A DNA stretch of 64,000 nucleotides from Streptomyces sp. NBC_00554 (GCF_041431135.1 NZ_CP107799.1:3100001-3164000); one strand, 5' to 3'; numbered from the stretch's first letter, positions 9,240 through 18,361 are shown. Numbers and translations are program-made. The notes: generated from the sequence alone by a model not told the origin.

Positions 9240-10949
9240 ATGCGCTTCCCCCGCGTCCCCAAACCCCGCAGCCTCGCCGGTCAGCTCTTCGGCATGCAGG
9301 CCGTGCTGATCGCGGTGCTCGTCGCCGGGTACGCGCTGTTCAGCTACGTCACCGACCGCGGCCAGGCCGAGGACGCGGCGGGCCGCCAGGCCATGGCTGT
9401 CGCCGGCGCGGTGGCGGACTCCCCTTCGGTACGCGAGGCGATCCGCACCCCCAAGCCGACGAAGACGCTCCAGCCGTACGCCCTCCAGGTCCAGAAGGAC
9501 ACGGGGGTCGACTTCGTCACGATCATGAACACGAACGGCATCCGCTGGACCCACCCCGACGAGACGCTGATAGGGAAGCACTTCCTGGGGCACATCGGTC
9601 CGGCGCTGGAGGGCACGCCCTTCACGGAGACGTACACCGGCACCCTCGGCCCGTCCGTCCGCGCGGTCACGCCCATCTGGGACAACGGCAAGATCGTCGG
9701 TCTTGTCAGCGCGGGCATCAAGGTCGAGGCGATCAGTGCCCGTGTGCAGGAACAGGTGACGGCGCTCATCGGGGTCGCTGCGGCCGCGCTGGCCCTGGGC
9801 GGTCTCGGCACGTACGTCATCAACGCCCGGCTGCGCCGCTCCACCCACGGGATGAACGCGGCCGAGCTGAGCCACATGCACGACTACCACCAGGCCGCGC
9901 TGCACGCCGTACGCGAGGGTCTGCTGATGCTGGACGGGCAGTTCAAGGTGGCGCTGATCAACGACGGCGGGCGGGAGCTCCTCGGCGTGAGCGGCGATGT
10001 GGTCGGCCGTTCCGTGGCCGAACTCGGGCTGCCCGCACCGCTGACGGGCGCGCTGCTCTCGGCGGAGCCGCGGGTGGACGAGGTCCACCTGACCGCCGAG
10101 CGCGTACTCGTCGTGAACACCTCCCCCGTCTCCGGCGGCGAACGCCGCGGCACCGTCGTGACCTTGCGCGACGTGACCGAACTCCAGTCCCTGATGGGCG
10201 AGTTGGACTCAGAGCGCGGCTTCACCCTGGCGCTGCGCTCGCAGGCGCACGAGGCCGCGAACCGTCTCCACACGGTGGTGTCGCTCATCGAACTGGACCG
10301 TGCCGAGGAGGCCGTCGACTTCGCCACGGCGGAACTGGAACTGGCCCAGACGCTCACCGACCAGGTGGTCGCGGCGGTCAGCGAGCCGGTCCTCGCCGCG
10401 CTGCTCCTGGGCAAGGCGGCCCAGGCCAACGAGCGGGGCGTGGAACTGGTGGTGTCCCAGGACAGCGCCATCGACGACGGGCTCCTGCCGGACTCACTCT
10501 CCGCCCGCGACCTGGTCACCGTCCTGGGGAATCTCATCGACAACGCGGTCGACGCGGCGCAGGGTACGACGGGGGCACGCGTCACGGTGACGGCGTTCAC
10601 CGACGCCGACGGGCTGGTGCTGCGGGTCGCCGACACCGGTGCGGGGGTTGCTCCCGCCCACGCGGAAGCCGTCTTCCAGCGCGGTTGGTCGACCAAGCCG
10701 TCGGGGCCCGGCGGGCGGGGGCTCGGACTGGCTCTCGTACGGCAGGCCGTGGGCAGGCACGACGGTACGTTGACGGTGACGGAGGCCGCCGGGGGCGGGG
10801 CGGAGTTCGAGGCCCGACTGCCATTGCCTACGGTGTCCTCGGCGGCGAGGGCCGCGGCGCCCGATGCCGAAGCATCCGCCGCGCCGACCCGACAGCAGGA
10901 CGACCGGCCCGAATCCGCCCAGCCCGCCTTGCCAGGAGGCGACGTATGA
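9240..10949 (+). CDS. Sensor histidine kinase, CitA/DcuS type
   Basis: 569 aa. TM1 (residues ~13-35) and TM2 (~178-197) flank an extracytoplasmic PAS-like sensor containing GIRWTHPDETLIGKHF, the CitA/DcuS signature. A cytoplasmic PAS domain follows, then the H-box SQAHEAANRLHTVVSLIEL and an ATPase with N-box LIDNAVDAA and GGRGLGLALVR. ATG at 9240 lies behind GAGGGAGA. Its TGA overlaps the ATG of the response regulator. It likely senses extracellular di- or tricarboxylate and controls the divergent dctA. Confidence 0.92.
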   Translation: MRFPRVPKPRSLAGQLFGMQAVLIAVLVAGYALFSYVTDRGQAEDAAGRQAMAVAGAVADSPSVREAIRTPKPTKTLQPYALQVQKDTGVDFVTIMNTNGIRWTHPDETLIGKHFLGHIGPALEGTPFTETYTGTLGPSVRAVTPIWDNGKIVGLVSAGIKVEAISARVQEQVTALIGVAAAALALGGLGTYVINARLRRSTHGMNAAELSHMHDYHQAALHAVREGLLMLDGQFKVALINDGGRELLGVSGDVVGRSVAELGLPAPLTGALLSAEPRVDEVHLTAERVLVVNTSPVSGGERRGTVVTLRDVTELQSLMGELDSERGFTLALRSQAHEAANRLHTVVSLIELDRAEEAVDFATAELELAQTLTDQVVAAVSEPVLAALLLGKAAQANERGVELVVSQDSAIDDGLLPDSLSARDLVTVLGNLIDNAVDAAQGTTGARVTVTAFTDADGLVLRVADTGAGVAPAHAEAVFQRGWSTKPSGPGGRGLGLALVRQAVGRHDGTLTVTEAAGGGAEFEARLPLPTVSSAARAAAPDAEASAAPTRQQDDRPESAQPALPGGDV

Positions 10950-11647
10950 CGCCCGACCCCAGAGGTACGACGACCGACACCATCCGCGTGCTCGTCGTCG
11001 AGGACGATCCGGTCGCCGCCGACGCGCATGTCATGTACGTGGGCCGCGTGCCGGGCTTCACGGCGGTCGGGAAGGCACACACGGGTGCTGAGGCGCGGCG
11101 GGCACTGGACCGTACGCCGGTGGATCTGCTGTTGCTCGACCTGCATCTGCCGGACGTGCACGGGCTGCAGCTCGCCCGTTCCCTGCGTGCCGCCGGCTAT
11201 CACGCGGACGTGATCGCGGTGACGTCGGCGAGGGATCTGGCGGTCGTACGGGAGGGTGTGTCGCTCGGGGTCGTCCAGTACGTGCTGAAGCCCTTCACCT
11301 TCGCCACCTTGCGGGACCGGCTGATCCGGTACGCGGAGTTCCACGCGGCGGCGGGCGAGGCGAGCGGTCAGGACGAGGTGGACCGCGCCCTGGCCACCCT
11401 GCGCGCACCGGGCCCGGCCGCGCTCCCCAAGGGCCTGAGCGCCCCGACACTCGAACGTGTCACCGTCGCTCTGCGGGACTGCGCCGAGGGCCTGACCGCG
11501 GCCGGGGTCGCCGAGTCGGTCGGCATCTCCCGGATCACGGCCCGGCGGTACCTGGAGCACCTGGTGGAGTCGGGCCGGGCCGCGCGGAGTCCGCAGTACG
11601 GGCAGGTGGGGCGGCCGGAGTTGCAGTACCGGTGGGTGAAGGGGTGA
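10946..11647 (+). CDS. Response regulator, CitB/DcuR type
   Basis: 233 aa. The receiver domain has the acidic pair VEDDP, the phospho-acceptor Asp in LLLLDLHLPD and the conserved lysine in VLKPFT. The C-terminal output is a helix-turn-helix (TAAGVAESVGISRITARRYL) as in CitB. ATGA overlap with the kinase gene gives translational coupling. Likely activates dctA through the palindromic repeats at 9084-9150. Confidence 0.93.
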   Translation: MTPDPRGTTTDTIRVLVVEDDPVAADAHVMYVGRVPGFTAVGKAHTGAEARRALDRTPVDLLLLDLHLPDVHGLQLARSLRAAGYHADVIAVTSARDLAVVREGVSLGVVQYVLKPFTFATLRDRLIRYAEFHAAAGEASGQDEVDRALATLRAPGPAALPKGLSAPTLERVTVALRDCAEGLTAAGVAESVGISRITARRYLEHLVESGRAARSPQYGQVGRPELQYRWVKG

Positions 11648-11746
11648 CCTCGCGGGCGTAGGCGTCAGCTGTCAGCTATCGGGAAGGACGACTGTCCGGC
11701 CGTTCACCTTCCCGGCGGGGAAACGCTCGCATGTCCCACCGGGACA

Positions 11747-12163
11747 TCACCGAGCCCGCGACACCTCAGGCAGCCGAGTGATCGCCGCGAAGGCCAGGAA
11801 AGCGGCGAGACTCCCGCACAAGAGGCCGGGGTAGGAGGCCCAGTCGGGATCGGCGGGAGCGGGCACGCCGATACGCACCAGCCTGCCGACGGCCCAGCCG
11901 ACCCCGAGCCCGATGACGAAGGCCGGCCAGCGATGCCGCACTCCCTTGATCACGTCGTCCAGCAACGCGAGCACGGTGCCGACCACCACCGGGACAAACC
12001 CATCGATCCAGTCGACGGCGATGAACCCCGCCCCCACGACGGCGAAGACGAACCAGCCGCCCACCAGCGGCCCGACCGGGGAGACACGTCGCGGAACCTC
12101 CCCCGGCAGCCAGAAGAACCGGCGCACACTCTCGACGAAACCGTGCTCCTTGTCGTACGACAT
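11747..12163 (-). CDS. Hypothetical membrane protein
   Basis: 138 aa with about four hydrophobic segments: GGWFVFAVVGAGFIAVDWI, FVPVVVGTVLALLDDVI, WPAFVIGLGVGWAVGRLV and LLCGSLAAFLAFAAITRL. No family recognised. ATG at 12163 follows a GGGGGG run. It lies 34 bp downstream of the next membrane gene on the same strand, so the two may be co-transcribed. It may belong to the remnant conflict locus beside it, but nothing in the sequence proves that. Confidence 0.6.
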   Translation of the reverse strand: MSYDKEHGFVESVRRFFWLPGEVPRRVSPVGPLVGGWFVFAVVGAGFIAVDWIDGFVPVVVGTVLALLDDVIKGVRHRWPAFVIGLGVGWAVGRLVRIGVPAPADPDWASYPGLLCGSLAAFLAFAAITRLPEVSRAR

Positions 12164-12197
12164 CACGCCCCCCGTTGCGATGACCCGCCGCGACGAT

Positions 12198-12758
12198 TCA
12201 CCTCGTACGGGGTGGACTCACGGCAGCCCCCGAGGGTTGCGCGTACGACACGACCTGCACCCCGAGCCCTACCGCGGCCAGCGCCTCGACAACGGACAAC
12301 ACCAGCAGCCCGTCCGCGACTTGACCGCTGCTCCAGTACACGACGAGCCCTGCGAGCGGTACGACACAGAAGGCGAGCAGGTCGACCCCGCACTGGATGA
12401 CTTTGCGGGACACCCTGCGCCGGTCGCCGCGATGGGCGGTCTCCCACCCGAAGGCGACCTCGGCATAGGCGAGGTCGGCGAGCCTCGGGCCCAACTCCTC
12501 CCTGACATAGGCGCCGATCGCGGAGATCTTCTCGTCGTTGACCAGGTAGGTCCACCCGAGGACGACGCACACGGGCGGAAGAGCCAGCAGCATCGACGTC
12601 TGCTTGGCCTGCGCGGCCGCGGCGACAACTGCGGCCACCACGGCGAGGGTTACGTACAGCAGGTTGTCCCGGAACCCGATCCGCGCCTTCTGCTCATCCT
12701 TGACGACCTGATACTCGGCGAGCAGCAACTGCCCGACGGTGACGTCTTGCTCCGGCAC
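12198..12758 (-). CDS. Membrane protein, possible TM effector
   Basis: 186 aa. Four likely TM helices in two pairs (LLYVTLAVVAAVVAAAAQA, LLALPPVCVVLGWTYLV, VDLLAFCVVPLAGLVVYW, GLLVLSVVEALAAVGLGV) surround a charged cytosolic segment (NDEKISAIGAYVREELGPRL). GTG start at 12758 behind AAGGGGG. It is divergent from a truncated nucleosidase start, as the first STAND gene is divergent from the intact nucleosidase. I infer, but cannot show, that it is a membrane effector of the same kind of system. Confidence 0.6.
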   Translation of the reverse strand: MPEQDVTVGQLLLAEYQVVKDEQKARIGFRDNLLYVTLAVVAAVVAAAAQAKQTSMLLALPPVCVVLGWTYLVNDEKISAIGAYVREELGPRLADLAYAEVAFGWETAHRGDRRRVSRKVIQCGVDLLAFCVVPLAGLVVYWSSGQVADGLLVLSVVEALAAVGLGVQVVSYAQPSGAAVSPPRTR

Positions 12759-12780
12759 CGGTGCCCCCTTCGACCTGCTC

Positions 12781-12815
12781 CCAACACACCTTCTGGGTGG
12801 GCGACTTGGCAGTAC
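12781..12815 (+). promoter_or_regulatory. Copy 1 of a 35-bp nucleosidase promoter element
   Basis: CCAACACAC-N2-TCTG-N5-GC-N-ACTTGGCAGTAC. It matches 18427-18461 at 28 of 35 ungapped positions by my count. It ends 9 bp before the GTG of the nucleosidase remnant; the other copy ends 11 bp before the intact gene. Confidence 0.75.
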
Positions 12816-12823
12816 TCGGGAAT

Positions 12824-12934
12824 GTGCCCGACGCGCGACCCGGCACCGGGATCCTCGCCGCCCTCACGCTGGAGTATGCGGGAGGTTGTCCACCACCGGC
12901 CGACCGTGGGCGAATAACAACGTTGTCACGTTGA
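12824..12934 (+). pseudogene. Truncated start of a second nucleosidase-like gene
   Basis: The frame from GTG 12824 reads VPDARPGTGILAALTLEY and then unrelated residues to a TGA at 12932. The intact nucleosidase at 18472 begins VPQTKPTVAVLTALSLEY; 9 of 18 residues are identical and several others conservative. Together with the shared promoter element this shows a paralogous gene of which only the 5' end remains. Homology stops near 12877; the rest of the frame is chance. It is unlikely to make a functional product. Confidence 0.7.
12915..12928. promoter_or_regulatory. LacI-type operator upstream of the sugar ABC transporter
   Basis: TAACAACGTTGTCA is a 14-bp palindrome with one mismatched pair around the perfect core ACAACGTTGT, a form typical of LacI-family operators. 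It lies about 30 bp before the predicted -35. No LacI gene is in the window, so the repressor would be encoded elsewhere. Confidence 0.55.
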
Positions 12935-12957
12935 TGACATGCACCGTTGCACAGGCA

Positions 12958-12986
12958 TTGACCGTGCTCCAACACCCACCTTAGGT
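12958..12986 (+). promoter_or_regulatory. Promoter of the ABC transporter operon
   Basis: TTGACC (12958-12963), a 17-bp spacer, then TTAGGT (12981-12986) agree with the Streptomyces housekeeping consensus. A start near 12993 gives a leader of about 50 nt to the GTG at 13043. Confidence 0.6.
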
Positions 12987-13042
12987 TCACCGAGCAGACA
13001 ATCTCGGCCACCATCGACGTCGGCCAGCAGGAGGTCCTGCCC

Positions 13043-14407
13043 GTGCGCCCCACCGCCGCCCCACTTCTCCTCGTCACGCTGCTCACCGCCACCACGCTCA
13101 CCGCTTGCGGATCGGGTTCCGGCAGCGATCCGGACACCGTGAAGGTCTCGTTCAAACAGTCCACGGACAACTCCATCAAGGTGATGGACACCTATCTGGG
13201 CGAGATGAAGAAGCAGTTCGAGAAGGCGAACCCCGGCAAGAAGATAGAGCTCGTCCCGATCAAGGCCCCGGACTCCGAGTACTACACGAAGCTCCAGCAG
13301 ATGCTGCGGTCACCGAAGACGGCCCCCGACCTGGTCTACGAGGACACCTTCCTCATCAACTCGGACATCACCAGCGGGTACTTGAAGCCCCTCGACACCT
13401 ACCTCGACAAGTGGGCGGACTGGGACCAGTTCATCGACACGGCCAAGACGGCGGCCAAGGCCGAGGACGGGAAGACGTACGGCGTCCCGGACGGGACGGA
13501 CACCCGGGGACTCTGGTTCGACAAGGGCATCTTCGCGAAGGCGGGCCTGCCGAGCGACTGGCAGCCGAAGACGTGGGACGAGGTCCTCGACGCGGCCCGC
13601 ACGATCAAGGAGAAGGTCCCCGGCGTCACGCCCCTCAACATCTACACGGGCAAGCCGGCCGGTGAAGCCGCCACCATGCAGGGCTTCGAGATGCTGCTGT
13701 ACGGCACGGGGGACGGCTCCGCGGACCCCCTGTACGACACCGCCTCCAAGAAGTGGATCGCCGGCAGCCAGGCCTTCAAGGACTCTCTCGGATTCGTCGA
13801 GACGGTCTACAAGGAGAAGCTCGGCCTCGACGTCTCCGACGCCCTCGACCCCAACATCGCGACGAGGGTCCGCGGCGAGCTGCTGCCCGAGGGCAAGCTC
13901 GGCATCAACCTCGACGGCAGCTGGCTCCCGCAGGACTGGCTGGAGGGCGCGGGCCACGCATGGCCCGAGTGGTCCGAGAAACTCGGCCTCGCCGCCATGC
14001 CCACGCAGAACGGCCAGGCCCCCGGCAAGGTGAGCATGTCCGGCGGCTGGACCTGGTCCATCCCGTCCAAGGCCTCCAACCCCGACCTGGCCTTCAAGTT
14101 CATCGAGACGATGCAGACCAAGGCGAACGCCCAGAAGTGGTACATCGCCAACTCCGGTATCGCGGTACGGAAGGACGTCGCCGCCGACCCCGCGTACGTG
14201 GACGCGCAGCCCGGCATCAAGTTCTTCACGGACCTGGTCGCGAGCACGCACTACCGGCCCGCGTACCCGGCATACCCGAAGGTCTCGACCGCCATCCAGG
14301 AGGCCATGGAGGGCGTGACGACGGGTGACAGTTCGGTGGACAAGGCGGCGAGCGGGTACGACGAGGAGTTGAAGACAGCCACCGACGACCAAGTGATCAC
14401 CAAGTGA
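13043..14407 (+). CDS. Sugar ABC transporter solute-binding lipoprotein (CUT1)
   Basis: 454 aa. The lipoprotein signal peptide ends with the lipobox LTAC (Cys near residue 22), followed by a Gly/Ser linker. The body is a family-1 solute-binding protein (YVNPGK-like start, KAPDSEYYTKLQQML, PDLVYEDTFLI, GTDTRGLWFDKGIFAKAG). GTG 13043 follows AGGAGGTC. First gene of a three-gene operon with two permeases. Binds an oligosaccharide or sugar outside the membrane; specificity unknown. Confidence 0.92.
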   Translation: MRPTAAPLLLVTLLTATTLTACGSGSGSDPDTVKVSFKQSTDNSIKVMDTYLGEMKKQFEKANPGKKIELVPIKAPDSEYYTKLQQMLRSPKTAPDLVYEDTFLINSDITSGYLKPLDTYLDKWADWDQFIDTAKTAAKAEDGKTYGVPDGTDTRGLWFDKGIFAKAGLPSDWQPKTWDEVLDAARTIKEKVPGVTPLNIYTGKPAGEAATMQGFEMLLYGTGDGSADPLYDTASKKWIAGSQAFKDSLGFVETVYKEKLGLDVSDALDPNIATRVRGELLPEGKLGINLDGSWLPQDWLEGAGHAWPEWSEKLGLAAMPTQNGQAPGKVSMSGGWTWSIPSKASNPDLAFKFIETMQTKANAQKWYIANSGIAVRKDVAADPAYVDAQPGIKFFTDLVASTHYRPAYPAYPKVSTAIQEAMEGVTTGDSSVDKAASGYDEELKTATDDQVITK

Positions 14408-15345
14408 GCGTGGATACGCGGGTGGCGCCCCAGGTCCGCCCCCCGGATCCCTCAGGCGCGAAGGTCGCCTCCCCTCGCCGGGGAGGCCTCCGCCGCTCCC
14501 TCGTCCGCGCTCTCCCCGTCTCCCCCGCCGTCATCCTCCTGCTCCTCTTCCTCGCGGGCCCGATCGGCTACTGCGCCTACATCGCCTTCACAGACCTGCA
14601 GTTGACGGGCCAGGCCCAGTCGTCGTTCGTCGGCTTCGACAACTTCCGGGCGGCGTTCGAGGACGAGGCGTTCCTCAACGCGGTCTGGCTGACGCTGGTG
14701 TTCACGGTGCTGTCGTCGCTGGTCGGGCAGAACACGCTGGGCCTTGCGCTGGCCGCACTCATGCAGCGGGCGTCGAAGCCGGTGCGGACGGTGGTGGGCG
14801 GGATCGTCGTCACGGCGTGGGTGCTGCCGGAGGTGGTGGCGGGGTTTCTGCTGTACGCCTTCTTCCGGCGGGAAGGGACGTTGAACGCCATCCTCGACTG
14901 GCTCCATCTCCCGTCCCAGAACTGGCTGTTCACGCTGCCGATCCTGGCTGTGTCATTCGCGAATGTGTGGCGGGGTACGGCTTTCTCGATGCTCGTCTAT
15001 TCGGCCGCGCTGAACGAAATCCCGAAGGAGATCACGGAGGCGGCGGAGGTGGACGGGGCGGGGGGCTGGCGGCGGATGTGGCACATCACGCTGCCGATGA
15101 TTCGGCGGTCGATCGGTACGAATCTGATGCTCAACACCTTGCAGACGCTCTCGGTGTTCGGGCTGATCTGGGTGATGACCCGGGGTGGGCCGAGCGGCAA
15201 GAGCCAGACCCTTCCGCTGTTCATGTACGAGCAGGCATTCCAGAAGAGCATGATCGGGTACGGGACTGCGGTGGCGTTGCTGCTGTTGGTCGTCGGCTCG
15301 CTGTTCTCGGTCGTGTATATGCGGCTGCTGCGGACGGAGGTCTGA
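14404..15345 (+). CDS. Sugar ABC transporter permease (MalF/UgpA type)
   Basis: 313 aa, about six TM helices. The EAA loop is ITEAAEVDGAGGWRRMWHITLPM. GTG 14404 overlaps the TGA of the binding protein gene (GTGA). It pairs with the next permease. No ATPase gene is in the operon, so a shared MsiK-type ATPase encoded elsewhere is probably used, as is known for Streptomyces CUT1 systems. Confidence 0.93.
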   Translation: MSVDTRVAPQVRPPDPSGAKVASPRRGGLRRSLVRALPVSPAVILLLLFLAGPIGYCAYIAFTDLQLTGQAQSSFVGFDNFRAAFEDEAFLNAVWLTLVFTVLSSLVGQNTLGLALAALMQRASKPVRTVVGGIVVTAWVLPEVVAGFLLYAFFRREGTLNAILDWLHLPSQNWLFTLPILAVSFANVWRGTAFSMLVYSAALNEIPKEITEAAEVDGAGGWRRMWHITLPMIRRSIGTNLMLNTLQTLSVFGLIWVMTRGGPSGKSQTLPLFMYEQAFQKSMIGYGTAVALLLLVVGSLFSVVYMRLLRTEV

Positions 15346-15346
15346 G

Positions 15347-16225
15347 ATGGCAATCCCGGTAGCTCGTACGACCGCTCGCCCGACCGTTCGTACGCCCCTC
15401 AAGTCCCGCCGTGCCAACCGGCGTCTGGCGGCGGATGCGGGGCTCCTCGTACTGGCCGCCGCGTTCGCGCTGCCGCTGGTGTGGGTGGTCCTGTCCTCGC
15501 TGGACCCGCACGCGGGCCTGAAGGTGCAGGTCCCGGACGGCGTCACGCTGGACAACTTCGACGCGGTCCTGACGCCGGACATCACGTTCACGCCGCTGCT
15601 CAACAGCCTGATCCTGTGCGGGGGCGGGACGCTGCTGACGGTGGTGTGCTCGACCCTGGCCGCCTATCCGCTGTCACGGTTCCGGTCGCGGCTGAACCGG
15701 CCCTTCCTGCTGACCATTCTGTTCGCGACGAGTCTGCCGATCACGGCGATCATGGTGCCGGTGTACGCACTCTTCGTCCAGGTGAACCTGATCGACACCG
15801 TGCAGGGCACGATCTTCTTCTTCGCGGCTTCTCAACTTCCTTTTGCTATTTGGCTGATGAAGAACTTCATGGATGGCGTGCCGAAGGAGCTGGAGGAAGC
15901 CGCCTGGACTGACGGGGCTTCGTCCCTTCAGTCGCTGGTGCGGATTGTGCTGCCGCTGATGGGGCCGGGGGTGGCTGTGGTGACGGTGTTCTCATTCGTG
16001 ATGATGTGGGGGAACTTCTTTGTGCCGTTCATGTTGCTGCTTACGCCGGATCAGATGCCGGCGTCTGTGAGCATCAATGAGTTCTTCGGGAATCGGGGGA
16101 CTGTGGTTTATGGGCAGTTGGCGGCGTTCTCGATTATTTATTCGACGCCGGTGATTTTGTTGTATGTGTTGGTGGCGAGGCGGTTGGGTGGGGGGTTTGC
16201 TTTGGGGGGGGCGGTTAAGGGGTGA
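15347..16225 (+). CDS. Sugar ABC transporter permease (MalG/UgpE type)
   Basis: 292 aa, six TM helices, EAA loop ELEEAAWTDGASSLQSLVRI. The ATG lies one base after the upstream stop. The last ~250 bp (from about 15950) use far more T- and G-ending codons than the rest of the operon, and the following island is compositionally similar, which may mark a recombination edge. Confidence 0.93.
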   Translation: MAIPVARTTARPTVRTPLKSRRANRRLAADAGLLVLAAAFALPLVWVVLSSLDPHAGLKVQVPDGVTLDNFDAVLTPDITFTPLLNSLILCGGGTLLTVVCSTLAAYPLSRFRSRLNRPFLLTILFATSLPITAIMVPVYALFVQVNLIDTVQGTIFFFAASQLPFAIWLMKNFMDGVPKELEEAAWTDGASSLQSLVRIVLPLMGPGVAVVTVFSFVMMWGNFFVPFMLLLTPDQMPASVSINEFFGNRGTVVYGQLAAFSIIYSTPVILLYVLVARRLGGGFALGGAVKG

Positions 16226-16240
16226 GGGGTGGGGCGGGTG

Positions 16241-17290
16241 CTACTGCTGTTGCTCGGCTCGGGTGCGGGCCTCATCGGCTTCGGCGTTGTCGCCTGCCTG
16301 CGTGTAGGCGTCGGCGGCCTGGAGCCAGCAGGCACGGGCCTCGGCGAGACGGCCGGCGGACTCGTGGACGAGGGCGAGGCTGTGCAGGACCAGGCCCGTC
16401 CGGTACCAGTCCTCGAACTCCCGGTAGACCTCCAGCGCCTTGCCGTACCCCTCGACCGCCTCCGCCACCCGGCCCGCCTCGTCCAGGGCGTCGCCGAGGC
16501 CGTGCCACGCGGTGGCCTCATGGTGGCGGTCCCCGACAACCTGGTACAGGTCGCGGGCCCGGGTGTGGGCGTCGATCGCCTCCGCCACCCGACCCGCCTC
16601 GTGCAGGGCGACGCCGAGGTTGCCCCACGCGACGGCCTCACGGTGGCGGTCCCCGACAGCCTGAGACAGGTCGCGGGCACGAGTGAGAGCCTCCACCGCC
16701 TCCGCCACCCGACCCGCCTCCCGCAAGGCAATGCCGAGATTGCCCCACGCGACGGCCTCACGGTGGCGGTCCCCGACAGCCTGAGACAGGTCGCGGGCAC
16801 GAGTGAGAGCCTCCACCGCCTCCGCCACCCGACCCGCCACCCGCAAGGCGACGCCGAGGTTGGTCCACGCGTCGGCCTCGGCCGTGCGGTCCCCGGAACG
16901 GCCAGCGGCCTCCAGCGCAGCCCGACCCACAACGACCCAGTCGTCGAAATACCGCCGCCAGTCCAGATATTCCGCCAGGCATAGGGCCAGCCGCACCGCC
17001 GTGCCCGCGAACCGCTCCCGCTCCGCCCACCCCACCGCCGCCACCAGACCCGCCCGTTCCCCATCCAGCCACGCCAACGCTTCCACCCTCCCCCCGAACC
17101 GCCCCGGCACCGCCATCCCCGGCAACCACCGCAACCAGTCATCCGCCGCATCCGCCCACCCGTAATAGAAGCCCAGCACCCGCCTCCGAGCCGCCTCTCC
17201 CTCCTCCACCAACCCCGCATCCCCCGCCATCACACCCACCCCAAACACCCGCACCAAGTCATGCAACCGCCACCGACAGCGCCCGCTCGC
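16241..17290 (-). repeat. Arm 1 of a ~1-kb inverted repeat (STAND1 C-terminal half)
   Basis: Encodes the winged helix and TPR half of STAND1. On the minus strand, the first ~280 bases match 20404-20690 at roughly 90% by eye, with runs such as GCGGATGACTGGTTGCGGTG unbroken in both. Within this arm, the TPR-coding unit is repeated every 120 bp (for example 16631-16720 and 16751-16840, nearly identical). Confidence 0.75.
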
Positions 17291-18361
17291 CCGCCCCCGC
17301 TCAACGAGATGCACGCGAACCAGAGCCTCCAGGTCCTGCACCGGAGGAGCATCCGCCCCGACAAGCACGGCGACGACCTCGTTACCCGCATCCGGCCCCG
17401 GCACCAGCGCCAGCAGACGCAGCAGCCGCGCCTGCTCGGGCGGCAGGCGCTTGTACGACAGGTCGAAGGCCGCGCGGACGCTGCGCTCGCCGTCGTTGAG
17501 ATGGCCGAGCAGGTCACGGGACTCTGAGAGTTCGGTGACGAGTTCCCCGACCGGCTTGTCCCGGTCCACCACCAGCAGCGCCGCCGCGATCTGGAGGGCC
17601 AGCGGCAGGTGCCCACAGAGAGCGGCGAGTTTCTCGGCCGCCTCGGCGTCATCCGCGACGCGGCTGTCGGCGGGCTGAGCGATCCGCAGGGCGCGGTCGA
17701 GGAGGTCGTACGCCTCCTGCGGCGTCAGCTCGTCCAACGCCAGTAGCCGCGCACCGAGTTGGGGCAGCCGGTCCCGAGAGGTGACCAGGAGCCGGTGCCC
17801 CGTGCCGCTTCCGGGCAGCAGGGGCCGCACCTGAGTCGGCGAGGATGCATTGTCGGCCAGGACCAGTACCGGGCCCCGCTCGCGGGCACGGGCGGCGAGG
17901 GCCGAGCGGTAGAGCGCAGCTCGCGCGTCCACCCCGGTCGGGACGTGCTCCAGCTCGGTACTCAGCGCCCGCAGCAGCGCCTCTAGGGCGCGGTCGGCGG
18001 TGACAGGTTCCTCGTCGTACCCGTGCAGGTCCAGGAAGAGCACCCCACCCGGGAACCAGCCCTTCCCGCACGCCTCATATCCCGCCTCCACCGCGAGCGC
18101 GGTCTTGCCGATACCGCCGAGCCCGGACACCGCGGCGACCACCACCGCCTCCGGGCCGGCGCCGGACGCGGACGGGTCGAACGCGTCCAGCAGGGCCCGC
18201 AGTTCACTGTCCCGGCCGGTGAAGCCGACCGCCCGCGCGGGGAGGGCGTCCAGCGCGGTGGGCGCCGGAGCATGCTCGCGGTACTCCGCTTTCGCCGTGA
18301 AGGGACCCGTGAACTTCCCGTCCCGGAAGTCAAGATGGTCCCCGCCGTACTCGGTCGTCAT
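16241..18361 (-). CDS. STAND NTPase with TPR repeats and N-terminal tag (STAND1)
   Basis: 706 aa. Residues 5-24 are the tag YGGDHLDFR...F.GPFTAK. The NB-ARC-like NTPase follows: VGFTGRDSEL (46-54), P-loop SGLGGIGKT (79-87), Walker B VLVLADNA, TSRDR sensor and CGHLPLALQIAA. A winged-helix region (WRLHDLVRVFGV) leads into about six TPRs with a 40-residue period. No signal peptide or TM. ATG 18361 follows GGGGGAA. Divergent from the nucleosidase at 18472, whose C-terminus has the same tag. Known family role: signal-triggered oligomerising switches in regulation or phage defence; a role here is inference. Confidence 0.88.
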   Translation of the reverse strand: MTTEYGGDHLDFRDGKFTGPFTAKAEYREHAPAPTALDALPARAVGFTGRDSELRALLDAFDPSASGAGPEAVVVAAVSGLGGIGKTALAVEAGYEACGKGWFPGGVLFLDLHGYDEEPVTADRALEALLRALSTELEHVPTGVDARAALYRSALAARARERGPVLVLADNASSPTQVRPLLPGSGTGHRLLVTSRDRLPQLGARLLALDELTPQEAYDLLDRALRIAQPADSRVADDAEAAEKLAALCGHLPLALQIAAALLVVDRDKPVGELVTELSESRDLLGHLNDGERSVRAAFDLSYKRLPPEQARLLRLLALVPGPDAGNEVVAVLVGADAPPVQDLEALVRVHLVERGRASGRCRWRLHDLVRVFGVGVMAGDAGLVEEGEAARRRVLGFYYGWADAADDWLRWLPGMAVPGRFGGRVEALAWLDGERAGLVAAVGWAERERFAGTAVRLALCLAEYLDWRRYFDDWVVVGRAALEAAGRSGDRTAEADAWTNLGVALRVAGRVAEAVEALTRARDLSQAVGDRHREAVAWGNLGIALREAGRVAEAVEALTRARDLSQAVGDRHREAVAWGNLGVALHEAGRVAEAIDAHTRARDLYQVVGDRHHEATAWHGLGDALDEAGRVAEAVEGYGKALEVYREFEDWYRTGLVLHSLALVHESAGRLAEARACWLQAADAYTQAGDNAEADEARTRAEQQQ

